A stretch of DNA of 11,933 nucleotides from JAAYQU01 sp037441445 (GCA_037441445.1 JBBISE010000114.1:1-11933); one strand, 5' to 3'. Counted from the stretch's first letter, positions 1-5,956 are shown. Notes: a model not told the origin generated them from the sequence alone. A program made the numbers and translations.

Positions 1-21
1 GTTTATTCAAATGCAATACAC

Positions 22-54
22 TAAAAAAAAGAGGCTGCCTTTTTAGACAGCCCC
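22..54 (-). terminator. Intrinsic terminator (minus strand)
   Basis: Read on the minus strand, GGCTG (from 48-52) pairs with CAGCC (from 33-37). Two inner pairs (39-40 with 45-46) follow one mismatch, and the loop is four bases. A run of eight T (from 23-30) follows the stem after two bases. The plus strand has no T run after the stem, so the terminator acts on minus-strand transcription. No minus-strand gene ends just upstream of it: the nearest is cysH, which ends about 420 bases away. Its original gene may have been lost in the event that left the katG remnant beside it. Confidence 0.6.
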
Positions 55-109
55 TGAAAATCACATTCGTCTGATACTGTGTGCATTAGCAAATCGCTGT
101 CAAAAAAAT

Positions 110-304
110 GTCGAAGTCAGGAGAAAGAGTGGAAAAACAAAATGGACAGCCACCAGGGTTGACTTGCTATTCGGTTCAAATTCTGTTTTGCGCGCCTATG
201 CCGAAGTTTACGCACAAGATGACAACAAAGAAAAGTTTGTGATCGATTTTGTGAAAGCCTGGGTAAAAGTGATGAACTCCGACAGATATGATTTGGAAGA
301 GTAA
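110..304 (+). pseudogene. katG: 3' remnant of catalase-peroxidase gene (katG)
   Basis: From 140 to the TAA at 302-304 the frame reads KWTATRVDLLFGSNS, then LRAYAEVYAQDD, and ends AWVKVMNSDRYDLEE. This is the conserved extreme C-terminus of bifunctional catalase-peroxidase, a haem enzyme that destroys hydrogen peroxide. Full proteins are about 720-750 residues; only about 60 residues are recognisable. The similarity fades around 110-130, where the usual EGRDRKTG-like stretch is replaced by EVRRKSG. The frame meets a stop at 44-46. There is no start codon, haem-ligand domain or catalytic centre, so this cannot be a functional enzyme. It sits between a minus-strand terminator and a repeat-like hairpin, which suggests a deletion or recombination scar. 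A chimeric assembly joint is the main alternative. The identity of the fragment is fairly sure; how it arose is inference. Confidence 0.75.
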
Positions 305-335
305 TAAAGCATAATAGTACATTAAACGTTTGCTT

Positions 336-384
336 TTCGACTCCACTCAGGGTGACAGCTCCCGTCATGTTGAGTGGAGTTGAG
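336..384. repeat. REP-like intergenic hairpin
   Basis: ACTCCACTCA (340-349) and TGAGTGGAGT (371-380) are perfect inverted copies. The stem extends outward through G-T, C-G and T-A pairs (337-339 with 381-383). After a 3x3 internal loop, TGAC (353-356) pairs with GTCA (364-367) around a 7-base loop. The core, TCGACTCCACTCAGGGTGAC, resembles a motif (CGACTCCGCTCAGGGTGAC type) that I recall as recurrent between genes in Bacteroidota and other bacteria. Lacking a T run, it is not a standard terminator. It lies between a plus-strand remnant and the 3' end of cysH and could block read-through or stabilise transcript ends. Confidence 0.55.
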
Positions 385-474
385 TTATATATTGATAATC
401 ACATAATTTAAAGTTCAACAAACTATTGAATATGCTGAAAACATAAAAACTCTTCAATGTCGAGAAAGGAAAGA

Positions 475-1194
475 TCACTTCTTGTCCTTTGGTAAATGCA
501 GCCCACACTCCTTGTGTTCCGGGTTTTCCCACCACCAGCGTCCCGAACGCACATCTTCGCCATCGCGGACTGCGCGCGTGCAAGGCTGACAGCCAATGCT
601 GCGGAAGCCGTTGTCGTGTAATTTATTGTATGGAACATTATTCAACGTAATGTATTCCCAAACCTGCTCTTCGGACCAGTCAATCAAGGGGTTTATTTTT
701 ACAAGCTGGTTAGCTTCATCCCATTCCACCACTTTGTTCGAATACCGGGTGACCGACTGATCGCGGCGCAACCCGCAAATCCAGGCCTCGGCACCTTTAA
801 ATGCCCTTTCCAGTGGTTCAATTTTGCGGATATGGCAACACATTTTCCGTTTCTCGACCGAATCGTAAAAAAGGTTTATTCCATGTTCGTTGACCATTTT
901 CTCGACTTCTGTGTGGGCTGGAAAAAACACTTCTATCCCTTTTTTATAGTACCGTTGCGTTTTTTCAATCAATTGATAAGTTTCCGGGAACAAACGTCCG
1001 GTGTCGAGCGATATAATGCGGGTTTCGGGGCTGATTTTCACCAGCATGTCGGTAATCACCTGATCTTCGGCCCCCATGCTCGAGGCAAACACCAGGTTTT
1101 TATAAAAGGTTTTAACGGCCCATTCAATAATTTCAGTTGCAGAAAGCTTTTCATGCTGCTTGCAATATTCAGCGATTTTGGATTTATGTGTCAT
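475..1194 (-). CDS. cysH: Assimilatory APS/PAPS reductase, iron-sulfur type
   Basis: This cytoplasmic enzyme reduces activated sulfate to sulfite with electrons from thioredoxin. The protein has 239 residues, a normal length. It belongs to the adenine-nucleotide alpha-hydrolase-like family (SSMGAEDQ at 38-45, SLDTGRLFPET at 62-72). Cys119-Cys120 in KMCCHIRKIEPL and Cys202/Cys205 in GCQPCTRAV form the CC...CXXC motif that binds a [4Fe-4S] cluster. That motif is characteristic of reductases acting on adenosine 5'-phosphosulfate (APS), whereas the E. coli type lacks the cluster. The catalytic cysteine is Cys230 in the C-terminal ECGLH. The gene is divergent from cysDN across 116 bases that contain candidate promoters for both directions. 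With no APS kinase nearby, APS is the likely substrate. The family is certain; substrate preference is inferred from the cluster motif. Confidence 0.95.
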   Translation of the reverse strand: MTHKSKIAEYCKQHEKLSATEIIEWAVKTFYKNLVFASSMGAEDQVITDMLVKISPETRIISLDTGRLFPETYQLIEKTQRYYKKGIEVFFPAHTEVEKMVNEHGINLFYDSVEKRKMCCHIRKIEPLERAFKGAEAWICGLRRDQSVTRYSNKVVEWDEANQLVKINPLIDWSEEQVWEYITLNNVPYNKLHDNGFRSIGCQPCTRAVRDGEDVRSGRWWWENPEHKECGLHLPKDKK

Positions 1195-1223
1195 GTTTAA
1201 ACGTTTTGGGAGAAATCAGGATA

Positions 1224-1257
1224 CAAAAATAGAAATAAGAACGGAATTTATACCAAA
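1224..1257 (-). promoter_or_regulatory. Candidate cysH promoter
   Basis: On the minus strand TATTTTTG (from 1224-1231) fits the Bacteroidota -7 consensus TAnnTTTG exactly. A TTTG (from 1254-1257) lies 22 bases upstream as a possible -33 element; the usual gap is nearer 19-21. Transcription would start near 1218, giving a leader of about 24 bases before the cysH ATG at 1194. This is a pattern match only. Confidence 0.4.
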
Positions 1258-1263
1258 AAGTCC

Positions 1264-1271
1264 TAAATTTG
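1264..1271 (+). promoter_or_regulatory. Candidate cysDN -7 element
   Basis: TAAATTTG matches TAnnTTTG and lies 39 bases before the cysD ATG, so transcription would begin about 33 bases upstream of it. I see no convincing TTTG at -33. The element sits within 45 bases of the divergent cysH promoter candidate, so one regulator could control both transcripts. No palindromic operator stands out in the gap. Confidence 0.35.
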
Positions 1272-1310
1272 CAAACCCAAAAGTAAACTATTCTTCTAAT
1301 CATAATAACA

Positions 1311-2216
1311 ATGAGCGAGTATTCTATCAAACATCTTCAGGAGCTTGAAGCTGAATCAATATATGTAATAAGGGAAGTGGCATCGCAGTTCGAAAACCCG
1401 GTCATGCTTTTCAGCGGTGGGAAAGATTCCATTGTCATGTTCCACCTTGCCCGCAAAGCCTTTTATCCGGCAAAGGTACCGTTTCCGTTGATGCACATCG
1501 ATACGGGACATAATTTTGAAGAAACCATGGAGTATCGCGACAGGCTTGTGGCCGAATCGGGCGTAAAACTGATTGCTGCCATGGTGCAGGAATCCATTGA
1601 CAAAGGCCGCGTAGTGGAAGAAAAAGGGCCCGAAGCCAGCCGCAATATGCTGCAAACCACCACCTTGTTAGATGCCATTGCCGAATATAAGTTCGATTGT
1701 GCCATGGGGGGCGGACGCCGCGACGAGGAAAAAGCCCGTGCCAAAGAGCGCTTCTTCTCGCACCGCGATGTGTTTGGACAGTGGGATCCCAAAAATCAAC
1801 GTCCCGAGCTGTGGAACGTCTTCAATGGAAAGAAAAACATAGGCGAACATTTCAGGGTTTTTCCCATCAGCAATTGGACCGAAATGGATGTTTGGCAATA
1901 TATCCTTCTGGAAAACATTGAAATGCCATCTATTTACTATACGCACCGCCGGAAGGTGTTTTACCGCAATGGACAGTGGCTTGCCTGGGCACCATTTATG
2001 CAACTGAAAGAAAACGAGAAAGTTGAGGAACTTGATGTTCGTTGCCGCACCATTGGCGATATTACCTGTACCGGGCTTACACTGTCCAAAGCCACCAGCC
2101 TCGAGGACATTATTCAGGAAGTAGCGGCCACACGTATTACAGAACGTGGCGGGCGTGCCGATGACCGCCGATCCGAATCGGCCATGGAAGATCGCAAACG
2201 GGAAGGATATTTTTAA
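1311..2216 (+). CDS. cysD: Sulfate adenylyltransferase small subunit (CysD)
   Basis: CysD is the catalytic subunit of ATP sulfurylase. It joins ATP and sulfate to give adenosine 5'-phosphosulfate (APS) and pyrophosphate, driven by GTP hydrolysis in CysN. The protein has 301 residues, the usual family length. The N-type ATP pyrophosphatase loop SGGKDS is at residues 35-40, followed by HIDTGHNFEET (62-72) and GGGRRDEEKARAKER (133-147). The C-terminus GGRADDRRSESAMEDRKREGYF-like tail is typical. The ATG at 1311 places the protein N-terminus at the family's normal position. cysN begins 47 bases downstream on the same strand, so the two are almost certainly one operon and form a heterodimer. The gene diverges from cysH, which uses its product. 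Confidence 0.97.
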   Translation: MSEYSIKHLQELEAESIYVIREVASQFENPVMLFSGGKDSIVMFHLARKAFYPAKVPFPLMHIDTGHNFEETMEYRDRLVAESGVKLIAAMVQESIDKGRVVEEKGPEASRNMLQTTTLLDAIAEYKFDCAMGGGRRDEEKARAKERFFSHRDVFGQWDPKNQRPELWNVFNGKKNIGEHFRVFPISNWTEMDVWQYILLENIEMPSIYYTHRRKVFYRNGQWLAWAPFMQLKENEKVEELDVRCRTIGDITCTGLTLSKATSLEDIIQEVAATRITERGGRADDRRSESAMEDRKREGYF

Positions 2217-2263
2217 CAGGATAACATTTTTATTGACCATTGCATACAATTCAATTTAACGAT

Positions 2264-3556
2264 ATGAACACCACACCCAATCAAATTCAACATACAGCAG
2301 GCTATCTTGACATGGAACTTTTGCGTTTTACCACCGCGGGCAGCGTTGACGACGGAAAAAGTACCCTCATTGGAAGGCTCTTATACGACTCAAAAGCCAT
2401 TTTCGACGATCAGCTCGAAAGTATTGAACGAGCCAGCGCACGGTTGGGTGGGGAAGAGGTTAACCTTGCCCTGTTGACCGACGGGTTGCGTGCCGAACGC
2501 GAGCAAGGAATTACCATTGATGTGGCCTACCGTTATTTTGCCACCCCCAAACGCAAATTTATTATTGCCGACACCCCCGGCCATGTCCAATATACAAGGA
2601 ACATGGTAACCGGAGCGTCAACGGCCAATGTGGCGCTGATTTTGATCGATGCCCGCCAGGGTGTTTTGGAACAGACTCGCAGGCACAGTTTCATTGCCAG
2701 TTTGTTGCAAATCAAACATATAGTTTTGTGTGTCAACAAAATGGATTTGGTCGATTTCAATCAGGGAATCTTCGAAACCATTAAAAAAGAGTATGCGCAG
2801 AATGTAGCAACCAAGTTAGATGTCAAAGACATTCGCTTTGTTCCGGTTAGTGCCAAGCTGGGTGACAATGTTGTTGACCGCAGCGAAAATATGCCCTGGT
2901 ACCAGGGTCAAACATTGCTGGAACTGCTGGAAACCATTGAAATAGTGCACGACCGCAACTTAGAGGAAGCCCGCTTTCCGGTGCAATACGTAATTCGTCC
3001 ACAAAGCGACAAGCATCACGACTACCGCGGGTATGCCGGACGCGTGGCCGGTGGCATCTTCCGCCCGGGCGACGGAGTAACAGTCCTGCCTTCGGGAGTG
3101 ACCTCGAAAATAAAATCGATAGAACTGTCCGGGAAAGACCTCGATGCGGCCTATCCGCCCCTTTCGGTGGCCATATCGCTCGAAGATGACGTGGACATCA
3201 GCCGTGGAAACATGATTGTCAAAACACAAAACCAGCCACAGGTTTCGCAGGATATTACTGCCAGGGTCTGCTGGCTTAGTACCAAGCCACTGGCATTGGG
3301 ACAGCGATATTTCCTGAAACACACAACTCACGACGTTCGCTGTATGGTAACAGCAGTCAACTATATGCTAAATATCAGCACGTTGGAGCTTGATTACGAC
3401 AAAAAGCAGGTTGGACTGAACGACATTGCCGAGATTCAGATAAAAACCACCGAGCCGTTGCTGTTTGATTCCTATTCGCACAACCGTATAACCGGAAGTT
3501 GCATAATTATAGAAGAAGGAACCAACAACACGGTGGGCGCCTGCATGATTGTTTAG
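2264..3556 (+). CDS. cysN: Sulfate adenylyltransferase large subunit, GTPase (CysN)
   Basis: CysN is an EF-Tu-like GTPase that powers APS synthesis by CysD. With the ATG at 2264 the protein has 430 residues. GTPase motifs are intact: P-loop GSVDDGKS (26-33), DTPGH (103-107), NKMD (158-161) and a later SAK. Two beta-barrel domains follow, as in translation elongation factors. The frame also extends upstream to a TTG at 2240, but the ATG is preferred because it is the common start and still leaves 25 residues before the P-loop. The protein ends at the GTPase portion; there is no C-terminal APS kinase (CysC) domain as in CysNC fusions. Together with the iron-sulfur CysH this points to direct APS reduction. 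It is convergent with the repressor gene at 3608, only 51 bases away, with no obvious terminator between them. Confidence 0.96.
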   Translation: MNTTPNQIQHTAGYLDMELLRFTTAGSVDDGKSTLIGRLLYDSKAIFDDQLESIERASARLGGEEVNLALLTDGLRAEREQGITIDVAYRYFATPKRKFIIADTPGHVQYTRNMVTGASTANVALILIDARQGVLEQTRRHSFIASLLQIKHIVLCVNKMDLVDFNQGIFETIKKEYAQNVATKLDVKDIRFVPVSAKLGDNVVDRSENMPWYQGQTLLELLETIEIVHDRNLEEARFPVQYVIRPQSDKHHDYRGYAGRVAGGIFRPGDGVTVLPSGVTSKIKSIELSGKDLDAAYPPLSVAISLEDDVDISRGNMIVKTQNQPQVSQDITARVCWLSTKPLALGQRYFLKHTTHDVRCMVTAVNYMLNISTLELDYDKKQVGLNDIAEIQIKTTEPLLFDSYSHNRITGSCIIIEEGTNNTVGACMIV

Positions 3557-3607
3557 GTTATTTGCGTATTCACCGGACAGCAAAAATCGAAATTCCTGTT
3601 TTAAATT

Positions 3608-4429
3608 TTACTGTGGCGGATTGGATTCCGTCACTCCCAACTCCTTACGCAGGTTTTTTACCTCGGCTTTCATTTCTTCCATGGATATGAAAAGACTCTC
3701 GAGGTCGATTCCCTTTTCGGGGAACTTGTCGCTGATGACATGAACAAATTTCCATATCTCGCGTATGTCCGATGCCTGTAAAACATAGGGTTCATACACG
3801 GGGTTAAGGGATATCAGTCGAAAATTTCCACTCTGCGCGAGATTGTTTTCCAATACTTTAAATACAATTCCGTCGTCAACCGTCAGAACAACACAGGCTG
3901 TTCCGTTTTTAAGGGTGTACCAGTCCTGAACAAACTCGCCGGTAACCCACGAACCGTGGGCTATGGGCAGCATGCTGTCGCCCGAAACCTGAAAGGTGCG
4001 GTACTTTTTTGAGCGATCCAGAAAGGGAAGCCTGAAAACGGGTAACTCACCAATATATTCCGGATCGGCGTATCCGGTGGTATATCCGGCTTTGGCTTTT
4101 TCGGGAACCAGTTCAATATTTTCCTCGTTGTCAGTCCCCACGGTGGTTGTCAGTACGCGGATGCGCCCGCCACGCACAAAAACATCATTACCTCGTTCCA
4201 GTTCAAACAGCTGGCTTTCTCGAACTGTTGTCAGATCGACCTTTACAAGGGTGTCGATGGTAATGCCAAAATAATCGGAAAAGGCCAGCAGCACTTCTAC
4301 CGAGGGTTGTGCAACCTGGTTTTCGTAGCCGCTCAGGGTCGAGCGTTTCATGTTCAGGGCGGCAGCCACGTCATCCTGAGTGCGTTGGCGCCGTTTGCGC
4401 AAAAATTTGATGTTCGAACTGAAAAACAT
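3608..4429 (-). CDS. LexA-like repressor: XRE helix-turn-helix plus S24 peptidase
   Basis: The 273-residue protein combines a Cro/C1-type helix-turn-helix (about residues 5-64, with QDDVAAALNMKRSTLSGYEN) and a C-terminal S24 (LexA/UmuD/CI-type) domain (about 115-235). The catalytic serine is Ser152 in SGDSMLP and the lysine is probably Lys191 in GIVFKVL. Ala114-Gly115 in EKAKAGY is a plausible self-cleavage site in the linker, as in LexA and phage CI. The last ~30 residues look like a short coiled coil. Such proteins bind operators as dimers and are inactivated by RecA-stimulated autocleavage after DNA damage. The gene is divergent from dinB, and two matching palindromes lie in the gap, so it probably represses both itself and dinB. 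It is not a canonical LexA, whose N-terminal domain is a winged helix. Cleavability is inferred from the residues. Confidence 0.9.
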   Translation of the reverse strand: MFFSSNIKFLRKRRQRTQDDVAAALNMKRSTLSGYENQVAQPSVEVLLAFSDYFGITIDTLVKVDLTTVRESQLFELERGNDVFVRGGRIRVLTTTVGTDNEENIELVPEKAKAGYTTGYADPEYIGELPVFRLPFLDRSKKYRTFQVSGDSMLPIAHGSWVTGEFVQDWYTLKNGTACVVLTVDDGIVFKVLENNLAQSGNFRLISLNPVYEPYVLQASDIREIWKFVHVISDKFPEKGIDLESLFISMEEMKAEVKNLRKELGVTESNPPQ

Positions 4430-4460
4430 AAGTCAGAAATTTGGATTTCGATATACGATA

Positions 4461-4477
4461 CGATTATATTGTAATCG
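4461..4477. promoter_or_regulatory. Operator candidate O1 (17-bp palindrome)
   Basis: CGATTATATTGTAATCG consists of perfect 6-base inverted arms (CGATTA / TAATCG) around a 5-base centre. It is 32 bases upstream of the repressor ATG and 84 bases upstream of the dinB ATG. The same arms recur in O2, 23 bases away centre to centre. CGAT is also repeated at 4449 and 4456, leading into the site, which may add half-sites. It is most likely the binding site of the adjacent HTH-S24 repressor. Confidence 0.7.
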
Positions 4478-4483
4478 CAAATA

Positions 4484-4500
4484 TGATTAAATAGTAATCA
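4484..4500. promoter_or_regulatory. Operator candidate O2 (17-bp palindrome)
   Basis: TGATTAAATAGTAATCA has perfect 6-base arms (TGATTA / TAATCA) around a 5-base centre and shares the core GATTA-N5-TAATC with O1. The centres of the sites are 23 bp apart, close to two helical turns, so two dimers could sit side by side on nearly the same face. Between the two sites the minus strand reads CATATTTG, one mismatch from the TAnnTTTG -7 consensus, though a well-spaced -33 element is not seen. Confidence 0.7.
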
Positions 4501-4560
4501 AAAGTATTGCCTTTTTTCCGAAAATGCAACTTTTTAACCCTTTTTATTCTCAAAAAACCG

Positions 4561-5721
4561 ATGCAACCTGAGCGCACACGCACCATAATGCACCTCGACC
4601 TCGACACCTTTTTTGTGTCGGTGGAACGGTTGCGCAACAGCCGTTTGGTTGGAAAGCCGTTGATTGTGGGTAGCCTGACAGACAGGGGCGTAGTGTCGGC
4701 ATGCAGTTACGAGACGCGGCAATTTGGAGTTTACTCGGGGATGTCGATGAAAATGGCGCGCACGTTGTGTCCCGATTCCATTGTTATTCAGGGCGATTTT
4801 GACCTCTACGTGCGGTATTCGCGTATGGTTACCGATATTATTGCCGACAGGGCTCCGGTTTACGAAAAAATGTCCATTGACGAACATTACCTTGACCTGA
4901 CCGGAATGGATCGCTTTTTCGGGACAGCGCAATGGGCCAGGGAGCTGAAAGCAAAAATTACAAAGGAAACCGGGTTGCCTATCTCGTACGGGTTGTCGCT
5001 GAACAAAACGGTGGCCAAAATTGCCACGGGCGAGGCCAAGCCCAACGGAGCCCTTCATGTCGAGCCCGAGCGTGTTTGCCCGTTCATGGATCCGCTATCA
5101 ATCCGCAAAATACCGGGAATAGGCGTAAAAAACTTCCAGTTGCTTCGTACCATGGGGGTTTCCACCATTCTCAACCTTCGTTCCATTCCGCCCGATATGG
5201 TTGAACGGGTGTTGGGGAAAAACGGTTCCGATGTCTGGAAAAAGGCCAACGGCATCGACCCTACGCCGGTAAAACCCTATATTGAACGGCAAAGTATTGG
5301 CAGCGAACACACGTTCGATCAGGACACTACCGATGTGGAGCGGATGATGGATTTGCTGACAGGCATGACCGAGCAGTTGGCGTTCGAGTTGCGCCAAAAG
5401 CGCAAGGTAACCTCGTGTGTAACGGTTAAAATACGGTATTCGAATTTTGACACGCACACGAAGCAAGCCCGGATTTCATACACCTCGTTCGACCACCTGC
5501 TGATTGATGTGGTAAAGCAACTGTTCGCCCAGCTTTATAACCGGCGGATGTTAGTCAGGCTTATTGGGGTTAAATTCAGTAATTTAGCTTACGGAGCGCA
5601 GCAGTTAGACCTGTTCGAGACGCGGGTAAATATATCGCAGTTGTACCAAAGTCTCGACAAGTTGAAGGCCACTTATGGCGATCATATTGTACAGCGAGCG
5701 TCGTGTTTGAAAATCCGGTAA
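4561..5721 (+). CDS. dinB: DNA polymerase IV (Y-family, DinB)
   Basis: This is an error-prone translesion polymerase that extends past damaged template bases. From the ATG at 4561 it has 386 residues. Motifs: HLDLDTFF with metal-binding Asp13 and a probable steric-gate Phe18; YETRQFGVYSGMSM (50-63); SIDEHYLDLTG with Asp107 and Glu108; helix-hairpin-helix RKIPGIGVKNFQLL (182-195); and a little-finger domain over about 245-345. QLDLF (348-352) matches the sliding-clamp-binding consensus QLxLF and lies 34 residues before the C-terminus rather than at the end. The frame runs back to a TTG at 4507, but that start would overlap the region beside O2 and add a non-conserved extension. It is divergent from the LexA-like repressor across two palindromic operators, so damage induction is likely. 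A terminator follows at 5761. Confidence 0.95.
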   Translation: MQPERTRTIMHLDLDTFFVSVERLRNSRLVGKPLIVGSLTDRGVVSACSYETRQFGVYSGMSMKMARTLCPDSIVIQGDFDLYVRYSRMVTDIIADRAPVYEKMSIDEHYLDLTGMDRFFGTAQWARELKAKITKETGLPISYGLSLNKTVAKIATGEAKPNGALHVEPERVCPFMDPLSIRKIPGIGVKNFQLLRTMGVSTILNLRSIPPDMVERVLGKNGSDVWKKANGIDPTPVKPYIERQSIGSEHTFDQDTTDVERMMDLLTGMTEQLAFELRQKRKVTSCVTVKIRYSNFDTHTKQARISYTSFDHLLIDVVKQLFAQLYNRRMLVRLIGVKFSNLAYGAQQLDLFETRVNISQLYQSLDKLKATYGDHIVQRASCLKIR

Positions 5722-5735
5722 TTTTACATTGATAA

Positions 5736-5756
5736 GTTGTTTCCCTGAGAAACAAC
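5736..5756. other. 8-bp perfect hairpin 3' of dinB
   Basis: GTTGTTTC (5736-5743) and GAAACAAC (5749-5756) are perfect inverted copies around the 5-base loop CCTGA. It starts 14 bases after the dinB stop and immediately precedes the T-rich terminator. Neither strand has a T run directly after it, so it may be a 3'-end stabiliser or protein site rather than a terminator on its own. Confidence 0.45.
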
Positions 5757-5760
5757 AAAT

Positions 5761-5803
5761 CCCTTGTAAATGTCACTTTTACAAGAGGTTTTTTCTTTTT
5801 TTT
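5761..5803 (+). terminator. Intrinsic terminator of dinB
   Basis: CTTGTAAA (5763-5770) pairs with TTTACAAG (5778-5785) around a 7-base loop. CC (5761-5762) pairs with GG (5787-5788) across one bulged A, followed by T6, C and T9. This is a typical plus-strand intrinsic terminator about 40 bases beyond the dinB stop. The same stem read on the minus strand follows the tRNA gene, but without a good T run. Confidence 0.8.
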
Positions 5804-5804
5804 G

Positions 5805-5888
5805 TGCCCGGAACAGGACTCGAACCTGCACATCCTTACGAATACTAGTCCCTGAAACTAGCGCGTCTACCAATTCCGCCATCCGGGC
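5805..5888 (-). tRNA. tRNA-Leu (anticodon CAG)
   Basis: The minus strand folds as a class II tRNA of 84 bases. The acceptor stem GCCCGGA pairs with TCCGGGC, followed by discriminator A (5805). The D-arm contains GGCGGAATTGGTAGACGC. The anticodon stem CTAGT/ACTAG encloses TTCAGGG, giving anticodon CAG, which reads the leucine codon CUG. A variable arm (ATTCGTAAGGATG region) is of the expected leucine type, and the T arm contains GGTTCGAGTCC. The 3' CCA is not encoded (the next bases are CAA), as is common in Bacteroidota. It is convergent with dinB. Confidence 0.95.
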
Positions 5889-5905
5889 TTTATGGATTGG
5901 GAGTG

Positions 5906-5956
5906 CAAATATACACATTTTATGGTTTCGTGTTTTTTTTTCGTGCATTTTTTTTT
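5906..5956 (-). promoter_or_regulatory. tRNA-Leu promoter with upstream A-tracts
   Basis: On the minus strand TATATTTG (from 5906-5913) matches TAnnTTTG perfectly and lies 17 bases before the tRNA 5' end, giving a leader of about 10 bases. No TTTG occurs at -33. Instead there are two A9 tracts (from 5933-5941 and 5948-5956) separated by TGCACG, resembling an UP-type element of strong stable-RNA promoters. Confidence 0.55.

Noticed and set aside
117..368. Minus-strand open frame of 83 codons over the katG remnant
   Set aside because: It is antisense to the recognisable KatG C-terminus, crosses the repeat-like hairpin, and has no recognisable motif or leader.
832..1200. Plus-strand open frame of 122 codons antisense to cysH
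   Set aside because: It lies wholly on the complementary strand of a well-conserved enzyme gene, and its peptide has no family-like pattern.
1668..2249. Minus-strand open frame of 193 codons antisense to cysD
   Set aside because: Long only because of the codon pattern of cysD on the other strand; CysD motifs are intact and explain the region.
2240..2263. TTG start adding eight residues to CysN
   Set aside because: The downstream ATG at 2264 is the standard start, and the added residues resemble untranslated leader.
4507..4560. TTG start adding 18 residues to DNA polymerase IV
   Set aside because: It would start within 10 bases of operator O2 and leave no room for a promoter and leader; the ATG at 4561 fits the family N-terminus.
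4534..5058. Minus-strand open frame of 174 codons antisense to dinB
   Set aside because: All catalytic motifs of the polymerase lie on the plus strand; the antisense peptide is unstructured and overlaps the dinB start region.
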